DNA from: Nocardia sp. CC227C
GTDB taxonomy: Bacteria > Actinomycetota > Actinomycetes > Mycobacteriales > Mycobacteriaceae
NCBI RefSeq assembly: GCF_030767025.1
Contig: NZ_JASITE010000010.1
Span: 62,001 to 126,000, forward strand
DNA: 64,000 bases
Reading direction: 5' to 3'
The position numbers and the translations under genes are program-made. Of this stretch, positions 24,464-33,122 are shown one piece after another; the first letter of the stretch is position 1; the number at the start of each line of letters is the position of its first letter. Below the pieces are notes generated by a model. It saw nothing but the letters and a program-made list of their open reading frames with translations, made no database searches and was not told where the DNA came from.

Positions 24464-25288
24464 ATGGCGAAGCGCACCAAGTTTCTCAAGCCCGAGCACC
24501 GGGACTTCATCAGCGCGGAAGTGCTCGCGAGCAAACGGATCAGCCCGAATTTCATCCGTGTCACCCTGGGCGGCGCGAGCCTGGGTGATTTCGAACCCAT
24601 GGGCTTCGACCAGTGGTTCCGGTTCTTCATGCCGGGCAAGGACGGATCGCTGCGCCTGCCCACCGCCACCGGCAGCCTGGGCTGGTACGCCCAGTACCTC
24701 ATGATGGGCAAGGACACCCGTCCGCTGGTCCGCAACTACACGGTGCGCGACTTCCGGCCGGCCGGGGCGGGGGAATTCGGTTCCACCGCCGAGATGGATA
24801 TCGACTTCGTCTCCCACGGCGACGACAGCCCGGCCTCGGCGTGGGCGAACAATGCCACCCCCGGCGGCAAGGTGGGGCTGCTCGACGAGGGCATCACCTT
24901 CCAGCCGCCCGAGCACACCGAATCGGTCCTGCTGCTCGGCGACGAGAGTGCGCTGCCCGCCATTGCCGGGGTGCTGCGGTCGGCGTCGCGCGAACTGCGC
25001 GGCGTCGCGTTCATCGAGATCCCGCACGCCGACGACGCGCAGCGGCTGGACGAACCGGCGGGGGTGGACGTGCACTGGCTGGTGCGCGCCGACGCGCACG
25101 ACGAGGTGGGCGCGGCGGCCGCAGCGGCGGTGCGCGCGGCTGATATCCCGACCAGCGGCGTGTACGCCTGGGCGGCGGGTGAACAGAAACTGGTATCGGG
25201 CGTGCGCCGCCACCTGGTCGAGCGCGGCCTCCCGAAGACCGACATCACCTTCACCGGATACTGGCGAGTCGGCAAGTCCCAGGGCTGA
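24464..25288 (+). CDS. Siderophore-interacting protein (FAD/NAD(P)H ferric reductase)
   Basis: This 274-aa SIP-family flavoreductase releases iron from ferric siderophores by reduction. The N-terminal FAD barrel contains SPNFIRVTLGG and the flavin-binding segment PLVRNYTVRDFRP (~83-95). The NAD(P)H lobe has SVLLLGDESALPAIAGVLRS near residue 155. The C-terminal GYWRVGKSQG is typical of the family. An IdeR box sits at the promoter, so iron starvation should induce it. The start ATG is almost inside the operator, suggesting a very short or absent leader. Confidence 0.93.
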   Translation: MAKRTKFLKPEHRDFISAEVLASKRISPNFIRVTLGGASLGDFEPMGFDQWFRFFMPGKDGSLRLPTATGSLGWYAQYLMMGKDTRPLVRNYTVRDFRPAGAGEFGSTAEMDIDFVSHGDDSPASAWANNATPGGKVGLLDEGITFQPPEHTESVLLLGDESALPAIAGVLRSASRELRGVAFIEIPHADDAQRLDEPAGVDVHWLVRADAHDEVGAAAAAAVRAADIPTSGVYAWAAGEQKLVSGVRRHLVERGLPKTDITFTGYWRVGKSQG

Positions 25289-25310
25289 TCTCAGCCGGTG
25301 CCACCCCGAC

Positions 25311-25340
25311 GGTTTCGCGGCCCACTCGGGGCCGCGAACC
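25311..25340. terminator. Bidirectional terminator
   Basis: GGTTTCGCGGCCC pairs with GGGCCGCGAACC (one bulged T) between the convergent SIP gene and the DUF6918-like gene. Confidence 0.7.
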
Positions 25341-25352
25341 GACCGGTTTCAG

Positions 25353-25799
25353 TTAGCCAGCGTGCCGCTGCACCAGATCGCCGACCCGCGGAAGGGCCTC
25401 GGCGACATGCTTCTTCGCCGACGACCGCATCGAGTTGTAGACCTTGGTCAGGGCCGGACGCGACGACGCCGCGGCGCGCTCATCGGTGACAGCCAGCAGC
25501 GCCTCGGCAACCTCGTCCTGCTTGGCGACCAGCAGATCGGCGAAAGAGCCTGCCCCGCCGGCCTTGTACTCGGCCCAGTAGGGCTCGAGCTTCTCGACGA
25601 ACTTGGGCGCGAAAGACGACAGCGCGTCACCGACAATGGTGGGGCTGACCTTCTTCACCGCGGCGTAGCCGCCCTTGACAGCCAGACCCGACGCGCCGCC
25701 CTTATCCGACACCTCCGCGTCGAGAACCGACTGGGCATCGGCCAGGAAGGCCGCGCGCTTGGTGTCGTCGAGCAGGGATTCAGACAGTGCTGCAACCAC
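25353..25799 (-). CDS. Conserved alpha-helical protein (DUF6918-like)
   Basis: The 148-aa protein is read from GTG 25799, where CGGAGGAACCTGAAA gives a good ribosome binding site (the frame is open 15 codons further). It begins VVAALSESLLDDTKRAAFLA and contains KGGASGLAVKGGYAAVKKVS and LEPYWAEYKAG. It is almost all helix with no signal peptide or cysteines. It looks like the actinobacterial DUF6918 family; that name is from memory and function is unknown. Expression is likely high, given its strong codon bias. Confidence 0.8.
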   Translation of the reverse strand: MVAALSESLLDDTKRAAFLADAQSVLDAEVSDKGGASGLAVKGGYAAVKKVSPTIVGDALSSFAPKFVEKLEPYWAEYKAGGAGSFADLLVAKQDEVAEALLAVTDERAAASSRPALTKVYNSMRSSAKKHVAEALPRVGDLVQRHAG

Positions 25800-25884
25800 T
25801 TTCAGGTTCCTCCGGATAGGTTTGCGATGAACGAGCGCACGCAACTATACGCACCGGTGCCCGAGCACACACGATGCCGACGCG

Positions 25885-26541
25885 CTACGGCTGCCAAGGC
25901 AGCAACTGCACCATAAGCCCTTCACAATCGGCCAGCAGCGTTTCAGATTCATCCAATAGCCGTGCGCTGACGAAGGTTTTGCGTCCCTCGACCCGATCCA
26001 CGGTCCCTACCACCGTCAATGGCGTTTCGATGGGAGTGATCTTCCGGTAATTCACATGCAGGAAGGCAGTCCTGCTGATCGGCCGACCGGCGTAGTGCAC
26101 GAGCGTGCCGAACAAGTCATCGAACAGCAACGGCAGCACGCCGCCGTGCACCGCGCTGTTGCCGCCCACGTGATATCGCCGGAACTCCCCTCGACTGCGC
26201 ACCCCGTCCGGGCCCGCCTCGACCACCCGCCAGGGCGGCATCAGCAAACTGCCGCGCCCCGGCAGCGCGGTGGCGCGCCCGGCCGGACTCGCCAACTCCG
26301 GTGCGCGATAGGGCTCGAGCAGATCGATGAGTTCCCGCGCCTGCCGCAGCGCCCGCCCGTACACCTCGTCCGGGGCGTCGACCGAGACGGCGAGATCCTG
26401 CAGGGTGCGCATGGCCTCCACGAACGATCCGAATTCCGGTGCGGGACGCGCCTCGGCGATCTTGGGAAATCCGCCGTGCCGCTCGTACCGATCGTGGTCC
26501 ACCGCGCTGGCGTCGATAACAGGTTTCGGACGTTCGCTCAT
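25885..26541 (-). CDS. PaaI/4HBT-like hotdog thioesterase
   Basis: This 218-aa protein has a helical N-terminal ~95 residues and a C-terminal hotdog fold. The active-site helix region is GGNSAVHGGVLPLLFDDLFG (~128-147), followed by AFLHVNYRKITPIETPLTVV. Hotdog thioesterases cleave acyl-CoA. It is divergent from menB (105 nt between starts) and sits in the menaquinone region, so it may be the DHNA-CoA thioesterase that acts right after MenB. That is inference from position; another acyl-CoA substrate is possible. Confidence 0.85.
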   Translation of the reverse strand: MSERPKPVIDASAVDHDRYERHGGFPKIAEARPAPEFGSFVEAMRTLQDLAVSVDAPDEVYGRALRQARELIDLLEPYRAPELASPAGRATALPGRGSLLMPPWRVVEAGPDGVRSRGEFRRYHVGGNSAVHGGVLPLLFDDLFGTLVHYAGRPISRTAFLHVNYRKITPIETPLTVVGTVDRVEGRKTFVSARLLDESETLLADCEGLMVQLLPWQP

Positions 26542-26646
26542 ACCAGCACGGTAGCGGGTGTTTTTACACCGTCAAGCGGAAGCTGGCGCGGAACCCGCGC
26601 CGCAGCTCACACCCGGGAGCGGCCGAATGGACAGCGATCGCCCGCT

Positions 26647-27552
26647 ATGTTCGAGCGCGTGACCTTCAATCCGACGCTGTGGCGGCCCGTCCCCGGGTTC
26701 GAGAACCTCACCGACATCACCTATCACCGGCATATCGACCAGGGCACCGTGCGCATCGCGTTCGATCGGCCCGAGGTCCGCAATGCCTTCCGGCCGCATA
26801 CCGTCGACGAGCTCTATCGCACGCTCGACCACGCCCGGATGACCTCCGATGTCGGCGCGGTGCTGCTCACCGGCAACGGACCCAGTCCCCGCGACGGCGG
26901 CTGGGCCTTCTGCTCCGGCGGCGACCAGCGCATCCGCGGCCGCAGCGGCTACCAGTACGCCAGCGGCGAGACCGCCGACACCGTCGACGCCGCCCGCGCC
27001 GGACGCCTGCACATCCTGGAGGTGCAGCGGCTCATCCGCATGATGCCCAAGGTCGTCATCGCCCTGGTCAACGGCTGGGCCGCGGGCGGCGGGCACTCCC
27101 TGCACGTCACCTGCGACCTCACCCTCGCCTCCCGCGAACACGCCCGGTTCAAACAGACCGACGCCGACGTGGGCAGCTTCGACGGCGGCTACGGCAGCGC
27201 CTACCTCGCCAAGATGGTCGGGCAGAAGTTCGCCCGCGAGATCTTCTTCCTCGGACGGCCCTACACCGCCGAGGAGATGCACCACATGGGCGCGGTGAAC
27301 GCCGTGGTGGACCACGAGGAGCTCGAGAACGTCGCCCTGGAGTGGACCGCCGACATCCTCGGCAAGTCACCGCAGGCCATCCGCATGCTCAAGTACGCCT
27401 TCAACCTGACCGACGACGGTCTGGTCGGCCAGCAACTGTTCGCCGGGGAGGCCACCCGCCTGGCGTACATGACCGACGAGGCCGTCGAGGGCCGCGACGC
27501 GTTCCTGGAGAAGCGGAAGCCGGACTGGAAACCCTACCCCTGGCACTTCTGA
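26647..27552 (+). CDS. menB: 1,4-dihydroxy-2-naphthoyl-CoA synthase
   Basis: This crotonase-fold enzyme closes the second ring of the naphthoquinone from o-succinylbenzoyl-CoA. The 301-aa product shows WAFCSGGDQRIRG (oxyanion hole, ~83-95), VNGWAAGGGHSLH (~143-155), and the MenB-specific Asp/Ser segment DADVGSFDGGYGSAYLA (~173-189). The C-terminus ends KPDWKPYPWHF, the usual MenB ending. A GTG at 26659 is an alternative start. The next step's candidate thioesterase is divergent. Confidence 0.95.
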   Translation: MFERVTFNPTLWRPVPGFENLTDITYHRHIDQGTVRIAFDRPEVRNAFRPHTVDELYRTLDHARMTSDVGAVLLTGNGPSPRDGGWAFCSGGDQRIRGRSGYQYASGETADTVDAARAGRLHILEVQRLIRMMPKVVIALVNGWAAGGGHSLHVTCDLTLASREHARFKQTDADVGSFDGGYGSAYLAKMVGQKFAREIFFLGRPYTAEEMHHMGAVNAVVDHEELENVALEWTADILGKSPQAIRMLKYAFNLTDDGLVGQQLFAGEATRLAYMTDEAVEGRDAFLEKRKPDWKPYPWHF

Positions 27553-27592
27553 TCGGGCCGGATGCGGCCGCGTCGAACAAGGAGGTTCGGTC

Positions 27593-27991
27593 ATGGACAT
27601 TCTCGGTAGCCGGGTGATTCTGCGCCCGGCCGACTACGCGACCACGCTGGCGTTCTACCGCGAGGGTCTCGGACTGGCCGTCGCGCGCGAATACCCGGGC
27701 GGGACGGTGCTGTTCGCCGGGCAGTCGCTCGTCGAGGTGGCCGGGCACGGGCGGGACGCGGACGCGCCGCGGGGGTTCTCGGGCGCCATCTGGTTGCAGG
27801 TGCGCGATGCCGCGGACGCCGCCGCCGAACTCGCGGCGCGCGGGGTGCCGATCGACCGCGCGCCGCGGCGGGAGCCGTGGGGGCTGATCGAGATGTGGGT
27901 GCGCGACCCGGACGGAGTGCCGATCGTCCTCGTGGAGGTGCCCGCCGACCACCCGCTGCGGCGCGACTCCCGCCCGCCCGCCGAGCACTGA
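27593..27991 (+). CDS. VOC-family protein
   Basis: The 132-aa glyoxalase/bleomycin-resistance-type fold starts MDILGSRVILRPADYATTLA and has FYREGLGLAVAREYPGGTVLF. The second module has GAIWLQVRDAADAAAELAAR and EMWVRDPDGVPIVLVEVP. The ATG follows AACAAGGAGGTTCGGTC, an excellent ribosome binding site. It lies 40 nt after menB and is probably co-transcribed. The substrate is unknown, and a link to quinone chemistry would be speculative. Confidence 0.87.
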   Translation: MDILGSRVILRPADYATTLAFYREGLGLAVAREYPGGTVLFAGQSLVEVAGHGRDADAPRGFSGAIWLQVRDAADAAAELAARGVPIDRAPRREPWGLIEMWVRDPDGVPIVLVEVPADHPLRRDSRPPAEH

Positions 27992-28060
27992 GGCGCGACC
28001 GCTCGGACGGCGGACCGAGCGCATAGCATGCCGCCCGCTGTGATCCCGTGCGGAGTGGCG

Positions 28061-28078
28061 GTTAACGGGACATTAACG
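28061..28078 (+). promoter_or_regulatory. PHO-box-like direct repeat upstream of pit
   Basis: GTTAACG and ATTAACG are separated by 4 nt, an 11-nt period, as in PhoP-type PHO boxes of actinobacteria. The pair lies just before the first start codon of the phosphate transporter gene. Only two units are seen, so this is suggestive rather than firm. Confidence 0.4.
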
Positions 28079-28080
28079 GT

Positions 28081-29364
28081 GTGCCGCAAACTGGGGGCGT
28101 GTCTGCCGAACTGCTCGTTCTGCTGATCGTGGTGTGCACCGCGCTGGCATTCGATTTCACCAACGGATTCCACGACACCGCGAACGCGATGGCCACCTCG
28201 ATCGCCACCGGTGCGCTGCCCCCGCGCCGGGCCGTGCTGCTCTCCGGTGCCCTCAACCTCATCGGCGCGTTCCTGTCGGTCGCGGTCGCGGCGACCGTCA
28301 CCGACGGCATCGTCCGCCTGGACGAGGTGAGCGGGAAAGCACTGCTCGACATCGTGTTCGCCGGACTGGTCGGCGGCATCCTGTGGAATCTGTTCACCTG
28401 GCTGCTCGGGCTGCCCTCCAGTTCCTCGCACGCGCTGTTCGGCGGGCTCATCGGCGCGACCGTCGCCGCCCTGGGCTGGAACGGCGTGGTGTGGGCGGCC
28501 GGTGACAAGGGCGTGCTCTTCAAGATCATCATTCCGGCCCTGCTGGCCCCGGTGGTGGCCGCACTGGTCGCCTGCCTCGCCTCCGGGCTGGTCTACCGGA
28601 TCACGCGCGGCAGCAACGCGAACACCGTGGAGCGCGGATTCCGCTGGGGCCAGATCGGTTCGGCCTCCCTGGTCTCGCTGGCGCACGGCACCAACGACGC
28701 GCAGAAGACCATGGGCATCATCTTCCTGGCCCTCATCGCGCACGGCTCCGCCACCGCCGGCGACCCGCTGCCGCTGTGGGTGATCACGTCCTGCGCGATC
28801 GCCATCGCCGCGGGCACCTGCCTGGGCGGCTGGCGGATCATCCGCACCCTCGGCAAGGGCCTGGTGGACATCGCGCCGCCGCAGGGCTTCGCGGCCGAGG
28901 CCACCAGCGGCGCGATCATCCTCACCTCCGCGCACTTCGGCCTGCCGCTGTCCACCACACAGACCGTGACCGGCTCCATCCTGGGTTCCGGGCTGGGACG
29001 GCCCGACGCCGAGGTGCGCTGGGCGGTGCTGGGCCGCATGGTCGTCGCCTGGGTGCTCACGCTGCCGATGGCGGGCATCGTCGGCGCGGTGTGCTGGGCG
29101 ATCCTGCACGGCATCGGCGACACCGCGGGCACGCTGGTGGTCTTCGGGCTGCTCATCGCCGCGGCCGCCCTCATCTGGCTGCGATCGAGGCGCACCGCCG
29201 TCGGCTCGCGCAATGTCAACGACGAGTGGCAGGGCACCGTCGCGCCGCCGGGTCCGACCGGGCAGCCGGGGACCGCCGCGGAGTCCGGGTCGGCCGAGCG
29301 CCGGGCGGCCGCCGTCGCATCCGGCCCGGCGGAGTCCGAGACCGCCGCCAACGGAACCGGGTAG
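28081..29364 (+). CDS. pit: PiT-family inorganic phosphate transporter
   Basis: This is a low-affinity, cation-coupled phosphate permease of 427 aa with about ten membrane helices and the duplicated PiT signature: FDFTNGFHDTANAMATSIAT (~21-40) and SLAHGTNDAQKTMGI (~200-214). The last ~55 residues are a disordered Pro/Ala/Gly tail after the final helix (IWLRSRR). GTG 28081 is used here; GTG 28099 is an alternative. It heads a run with the 89-aa membrane protein and the DUF3349 gene, as near M. tuberculosis pitA. Confidence 0.94.
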   Translation: MPQTGGVSAELLVLLIVVCTALAFDFTNGFHDTANAMATSIATGALPPRRAVLLSGALNLIGAFLSVAVAATVTDGIVRLDEVSGKALLDIVFAGLVGGILWNLFTWLLGLPSSSSHALFGGLIGATVAALGWNGVVWAAGDKGVLFKIIIPALLAPVVAALVACLASGLVYRITRGSNANTVERGFRWGQIGSASLVSLAHGTNDAQKTMGIIFLALIAHGSATAGDPLPLWVITSCAIAIAAGTCLGGWRIIRTLGKGLVDIAPPQGFAAEATSGAIILTSAHFGLPLSTTQTVTGSILGSGLGRPDAEVRWAVLGRMVVAWVLTLPMAGIVGAVCWAILHGIGDTAGTLVVFGLLIAAAALIWLRSRRTAVGSRNVNDEWQGTVAPPGPTGQPGTAAESGSAERRAAAVASGPAESETAANGTG

Positions 29365-29373
29365 GAGTCACGA

Positions 29374-29643
29374 ATGCACACCTTGCTGTCGAATCTCACC
29401 GATCTGGGCCAGGTCGCGCTGGCCGCCGTCGTCTTCGGCGCGGGACTGCCCGCGGTCTTCGCCTTCGGCATCCGCTTCCGCGCGCGGGTCGACGACGGGG
29501 CGGACGGCGGTACCCGGGCCGTCGCGCAGGCCGTGTCCGGCCTCTGCTTCGCCGTCGTGCTGATCGCGGTGGTGGTCGGTGTGCTGTTCATCGCCAAGGG
29601 CTTCCTGGCCTCGCGACTCGGTATCCACCTGTTCGGCGCGTGA
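29374..29643 (+). CDS. Small two-helix membrane protein
   Basis: The 89-aa protein starts at ATG 29374 after TAGGAGTCACGA. Helix 1 is LAAVVFGAGLPAVFAFGI and helix 2 is LCFAVVLIAVVVGVLFIAKG; a polar loop (RFRARVDDGADGGTRA) lies between them. It starts 9 nt after the pit stop and is followed 26 nt later by the DUF3349 gene, so all three are probably one operon. Members of this conserved group next to pit have no assigned function. Confidence 0.82.
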   Translation: MHTLLSNLTDLGQVALAAVVFGAGLPAVFAFGIRFRARVDDGADGGTRAVAQAVSGLCFAVVLIAVVVGVLFIAKGFLASRLGIHLFGA

Positions 29644-29669
29644 CGCCGCCGCGAAGAGAGGAACAGGCC

Positions 29670-30092
29670 GTGAACTCCCCCGAACACCCCGAACGACCCG
29701 AACAGCCGGAGGAATCCCGGCACGCGGAGCACACCGCGCGGCCGGAACACACCGACCTGCTGGAGGCCGCACGCAATTCGCTGCGCCAGTCCGGGTCGAT
29801 CCTGCGCAAGGTGCTCGACTGGCTCAAAGCCGGTTACCCGCAGGGCATCCCGCAGGACGACTACGTGGCACTGCTCGCCGTGCTGCACCGGCGGCTCACC
29901 GACTACGAGGTGCGCATCGTGGTCGAGGAACTGGTGCGCGAACGCCGGGCTACCGACGAGATCGACCAGGAGGAGATCGCCGCCGCCATCGCCCGAGTTG
30001 CCAAGGAGCAACCGGGCGAGGACGATATCGCTCGGGTGGCCTCCCGGCTCGCAGCGGGCGGATGGCCGCTGGCGACACCGACGTCCGATTGA
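29670..30092 (+). CDS. DUF3349 domain protein
   Basis: The 140-aa protein starts at GTG 29670 after AGAGAGGAACAGGCC. The first ~30 residues are a charged Glu/His/Pro-rich lead. The DUF3349 body follows (VLDWLKAGYPQGIPQDDYVA, YEVRIVVEELVRER, and a C-terminal AASRLAAGGWPLA-like end). DUF3349 proteins of mycobacteria (Rv0543c family) form small helical bundles; their role is unknown. It lies in a pit-associated operon upstream of menE. Confidence 0.85.
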   Translation: MNSPEHPERPEQPEESRHAEHTARPEHTDLLEAARNSLRQSGSILRKVLDWLKAGYPQGIPQDDYVALLAVLHRRLTDYEVRIVVEELVRERRATDEIDQEEIAAAIARVAKEQPGEDDIARVASRLAAGGWPLATPTSD

Positions 30093-30166
30093 CCGACGAC
30101 CACCATCGACCACGGACGCGGACCCACAGTCGCGCGTCCACCCCGAGACATGACACGATCGCGAAC

Positions 30167-31330
30167 GTGAGCAGCACCCTGCGGACCCTCCCCATGCCCA
30201 CCGGCGCCGCGGTGGGAGAAGTACTGCCGCATCTGCGGGAGGCCCTGGAGGGCAGTGGCCCGGCGTGGCTTCCCATACCCACCGCCGATCGCCGTGAGGC
30301 GCACCGGCTCAGCAGCGCCCTGCGTCCCGGCGAACCCATCGAGGACGACGTGGCGCTGGTCGTCACCACCTCCGGCACCACCGGAGTCCCCAAGGGGGCC
30401 ATGCTGTCCGCGGCCGCGCTGCGCGCCAGCGGCGAGGCCACCCACGAGCGGCTGGGCGGGCCCGGACAGTGGCTGCTCGCGCTGCCGACCCATCACATCG
30501 CCGGTATCCAGGTGCTGCTGCGCAGCATTCTGGCCGGGACCGAACCGGTCGTGCTGGACGTCTCCGACGGCTTCCTCCCCGAGGGTCTGGCGAGTGCGGT
30601 GGCCGGGATGCGGGGGCCGCGACGCTACACCTCGCTGGTGCCGACGCAGCTCATCAAGGCTCTCGACGAACCCGTCGGCACCGAGGCGCTGGCGCGGTTC
30701 GACGCCGTCCTGGTGGGCGGTGCGGCCACCCCCGCACCGGTGCTGGAGCGGGCGCGGGCGGCGGGCATCAATGTGGTGCGCACCTACGGCATGAGCGAGA
30801 CCTGCGGCGGCTGCGTCTACGAGGGCGTACCGCTGACCGGGACCGAGATCCGCATCGAGGACGGGCGCGTCGTATTGGGCGGGAACACCCTGGCCAACGG
30901 CTATCGCGGGCTGCCCGACCACCCGGCCTTCGCCGAACCCGGCTGGTTCCGCACCGAGGACGCGGGTATCTACGAGAACGGCGTGCTCACCATTACCGGC
31001 CGCCTCGACGAGGCCATCATGACCGGTGGGCTGCTGGTGATCCCGCAGGTCGTGGAGGCGGTGCTGGCCACGCATCCGGCGGTCGGCGAATGCGTGGTGC
31101 TCGGCCTGCCCGACGAACGGCTCGGCCAGCGGGTGGCGGTGGCCGTGGTTCCGGCGGTCGGCGCGACGCCGCCCACCCTGGACGCATTGCGCGAGCACGT
31201 GATCAAGGAGTTGGACGCCATCGCCGCGCCGCGGGAGCTGGCGGTGCTCGACGATCTGCCGCAGCGCGGTCCGGGCAAGCCGGACCGGGTGAAACTGCGC
31301 GAACATCTGCTCGCCGACTCCACACATTGA
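30167..31330 (+). CDS. menE: o-Succinylbenzoate-CoA ligase
   Basis: MenE activates o-succinylbenzoate with ATP and CoA for ring closure by MenB. This 387-aa ANL-family enzyme is short, as in actinobacteria. The P-loop is ALVVTTSGTTGVPKGAMLS (~64-82), motif A5 is VVRTYGMSETCGG (~203), and the hinge/A8 region is TITGRLDEAIMTGGLLVIPQ (~280). The catalytic lysine lies in RGPGKPDRVKL near the C-terminus. The start is GTG 30167, and the frame is open well upstream. Confidence 0.94.
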   Translation: MSSTLRTLPMPTGAAVGEVLPHLREALEGSGPAWLPIPTADRREAHRLSSALRPGEPIEDDVALVVTTSGTTGVPKGAMLSAAALRASGEATHERLGGPGQWLLALPTHHIAGIQVLLRSILAGTEPVVLDVSDGFLPEGLASAVAGMRGPRRYTSLVPTQLIKALDEPVGTEALARFDAVLVGGAATPAPVLERARAAGINVVRTYGMSETCGGCVYEGVPLTGTEIRIEDGRVVLGGNTLANGYRGLPDHPAFAEPGWFRTEDAGIYENGVLTITGRLDEAIMTGGLLVIPQVVEAVLATHPAVGECVVLGLPDERLGQRVAVAVVPAVGATPPTLDALREHVIKELDAIAAPRELAVLDDLPQRGPGKPDRVKLREHLLADSTH

Positions 31331-31478
31331 CCACATCTCATCCGTAGCGTCCGGCCGTGCGGAATGCGTGGACGCAGGGGGGAGATCCACTGCTGGCCTT
31401 CCTCGCAGTCGTAGGTGAGCTGCGGGGACGTGTCGGATTCGCGCGGTTGCGCGCCCCGCACCGCTTACGCTGATCTTC

Positions 31479-31928
31479 ATGGCCGATTTCGAACTCGCGC
31501 GGCAGACCGTGATCGCGGCCGAACCGTCACGGATACGCGCGCTCATCGACGACTTCCACCAGTGGAAAACGTGGTCGCCCTGGGAGGATCTGGACCCCGA
31601 CCTGGAGCGCGTCTACTCCGGAGCCGATCGCGGGCTCGGCGCGAAGTACGACTGGAAGGGCAATCGCAAGGCCGGGCAGGGCTCGATGGAGATCACATCG
31701 GTCACCTCCGACACGGTCGGCATCCGCCTGGAGTTCGAGAAGCCGTGGAAGGCCAGCAACCAGGCCAGCTTCGAACTGCGGCCGGTGGACGGCGGCACCG
31801 AGGTCACCTGGCGCATGACCGGTCAGCGCACCCGCATGATGACCATGCTCGGCAAGCTCATGGACAAGCTCATCGGCAAGGATTTCGAGAAGGGCCTCGC
31901 CCGGCTCAAGGCCGCCGCCGAGTCCTGA
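31479..31928 (+). CDS. SRPBCC-family protein (polyketide-cyclase-like)
   Basis: The 149-aa START/Bet v 1-like fold starts MADFELARQTVIAAEPSRIR with the typical WKTWSPWEDLDPD segment (~29-41). Beta strands follow (DTVGIRLEFEKPW, ASFELRPVDGGTEVTWRMTG), and the C-terminal helix is LMDKLIGKDFEKGLARLKA. The fold binds hydrophobic ligands. No catalytic pair is evident and no function is assigned. It stands alone between menE and menA. Confidence 0.85.
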   Translation: MADFELARQTVIAAEPSRIRALIDDFHQWKTWSPWEDLDPDLERVYSGADRGLGAKYDWKGNRKAGQGSMEITSVTSDTVGIRLEFEKPWKASNQASFELRPVDGGTEVTWRMTGQRTRMMTMLGKLMDKLIGKDFEKGLARLKAAAES

Positions 31929-32069
31929 CCACCGGTGGGGGATCCGGTTGCGCGGGACGCCGCGCCCGCGCACCGGGACGACGTTCGTCGCCGTCAGCGC
32001 CATGAACCGACCGGGCGGTGCCGATACTCGCGGTGCGCCGCGCGGGTACCGCGCATTAGGCTTCCGATC

Positions 32070-32939
32070 ATGGCAACAGCTGGACAGTGGATCGAGGGTG
32101 CCCGGCCGCGCACGCTTCCGAATGCGATCGCACCGGTTCTGGTGGGCACGGGAGCCGCGGCCTCGATCGACGGGGCGGTGTGGTGGAAAGCGGTGCTGTG
32201 CCTGCTGCTTTCGCTGTCGCTCATCATCGGGGTGAACTACGCCAACGACTATTCCGACGGCATCCGGGGCACCGACGACGAGCGGGTGGGCCCGCTGCGG
32301 CTGGTCGGATCGAAGCTGGCGAGCGCGGCGGCGGTGCGCAATGCCGCCATCGCCTGCCTGGCGCTGGGTGCGGTGATCGGCCTGGTGCTGGTGTCCACCA
32401 CCGCCTGGTGGCTGATCCTGGTGGGCGCGGCCTGCCTGGCCGGGGCATGGTTCTACACCGGGGGGCGGAATCCGTACGGATACAGCGGTTTCGGGGAGAT
32501 CGCGGTCTTCGTGTTCTTCGGCCTGGTGGCGGTGCTGGGTACCCAGTTCGTGCAGGCCGAGCGGGTCGATTGGGCGGGACTGGTCGGGGCCGTCGCGGTG
32601 GGTTCGTTCTCCAGCGCGGTGCTGGTCACCAACAATCTGCGCGATATCCCCACCGACACGGTCTCCGGCAAGCTCACCCTGGCCGTCCGCCTCGGCGACA
32701 CCCGCACCCGCACACTGCATATCGCACTCATGGCGGTGCCGTTCCTGGCCAGCCTGGCGCTGGTCGCCCGCACGCCCTTCGCCCTCGCGGGGCTGCTCGC
32801 CCTCCCGCTGGCCGTTCGCGCCAATGCGCCGGTGCGCTCCGGTCGGGGCGGTCCCGGGCTGATTCCCGCCCTGCGGGACACCGGTCTCGCCCTGCTGCTC
32901 TGGTCGGCGCTCACGTCCCTCGCTCTCGGCCTGGCCTGA
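32070..32939 (+). CDS. menA: 1,4-dihydroxy-2-naphthoate polyprenyltransferase
   Basis: This UbiA-family membrane prenyltransferase attaches the polyprenyl tail to DHNA. It has 289 aa and about nine helices. The first Asp-rich motif is NYANDYSDGIRGTDDERVGP (~56-75), and the second is LVTNNLRDIPTDTVSGK (~189-205). The N-terminal EGARPRTLPNAIAPVLVGTG is typical of MenA. The start is ATG 32070. Its lipid donor would come from the grcC product and its product goes to MenG. Confidence 0.95.
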   Translation: MATAGQWIEGARPRTLPNAIAPVLVGTGAAASIDGAVWWKAVLCLLLSLSLIIGVNYANDYSDGIRGTDDERVGPLRLVGSKLASAAAVRNAAIACLALGAVIGLVLVSTTAWWLILVGAACLAGAWFYTGGRNPYGYSGFGEIAVFVFFGLVAVLGTQFVQAERVDWAGLVGAVAVGSFSSAVLVTNNLRDIPTDTVSGKLTLAVRLGDTRTRTLHIALMAVPFLASLALVARTPFALAGLLALPLAVRANAPVRSGRGGPGLIPALRDTGLALLLWSALTSLALGLA

Positions 32940-33035
32940 GCATCGGGGGCCCGTCTCGCGCGGCGGCCACGGCGTCACACACCGGATGCGGTGGAGGGCA
33001 TCACCTCTGGGCGTTCTCGGCATGCGAACCAGCGA

Positions 33036-33070
33036 CGCCGCCCCGGCCGCGACATGCGGCCGGGGCGGCG
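33036..33070. terminator. Bidirectional terminator after menA
   Basis: A 15-bp GC-only stem (CGCCGCCCCGGCCGC with its complement) and a 5-nt GACAT loop lie between convergent menA and the holin-like gene. No U-tract is present. Confidence 0.65.
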
Positions 33071-33122
33071 CACTCCCGGAACCACCGGGCGGCGGGAGGC
33101 GCGGGGCTCCGCGCGGGGCGGC

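Noticed and set aside
22745..25213. menD with a 279-residue N-terminal extension
   Set aside because: The extra part is antisense to the SIP gene and does not resemble MenD. GTG 24376 gives a normal MenD N-terminus.
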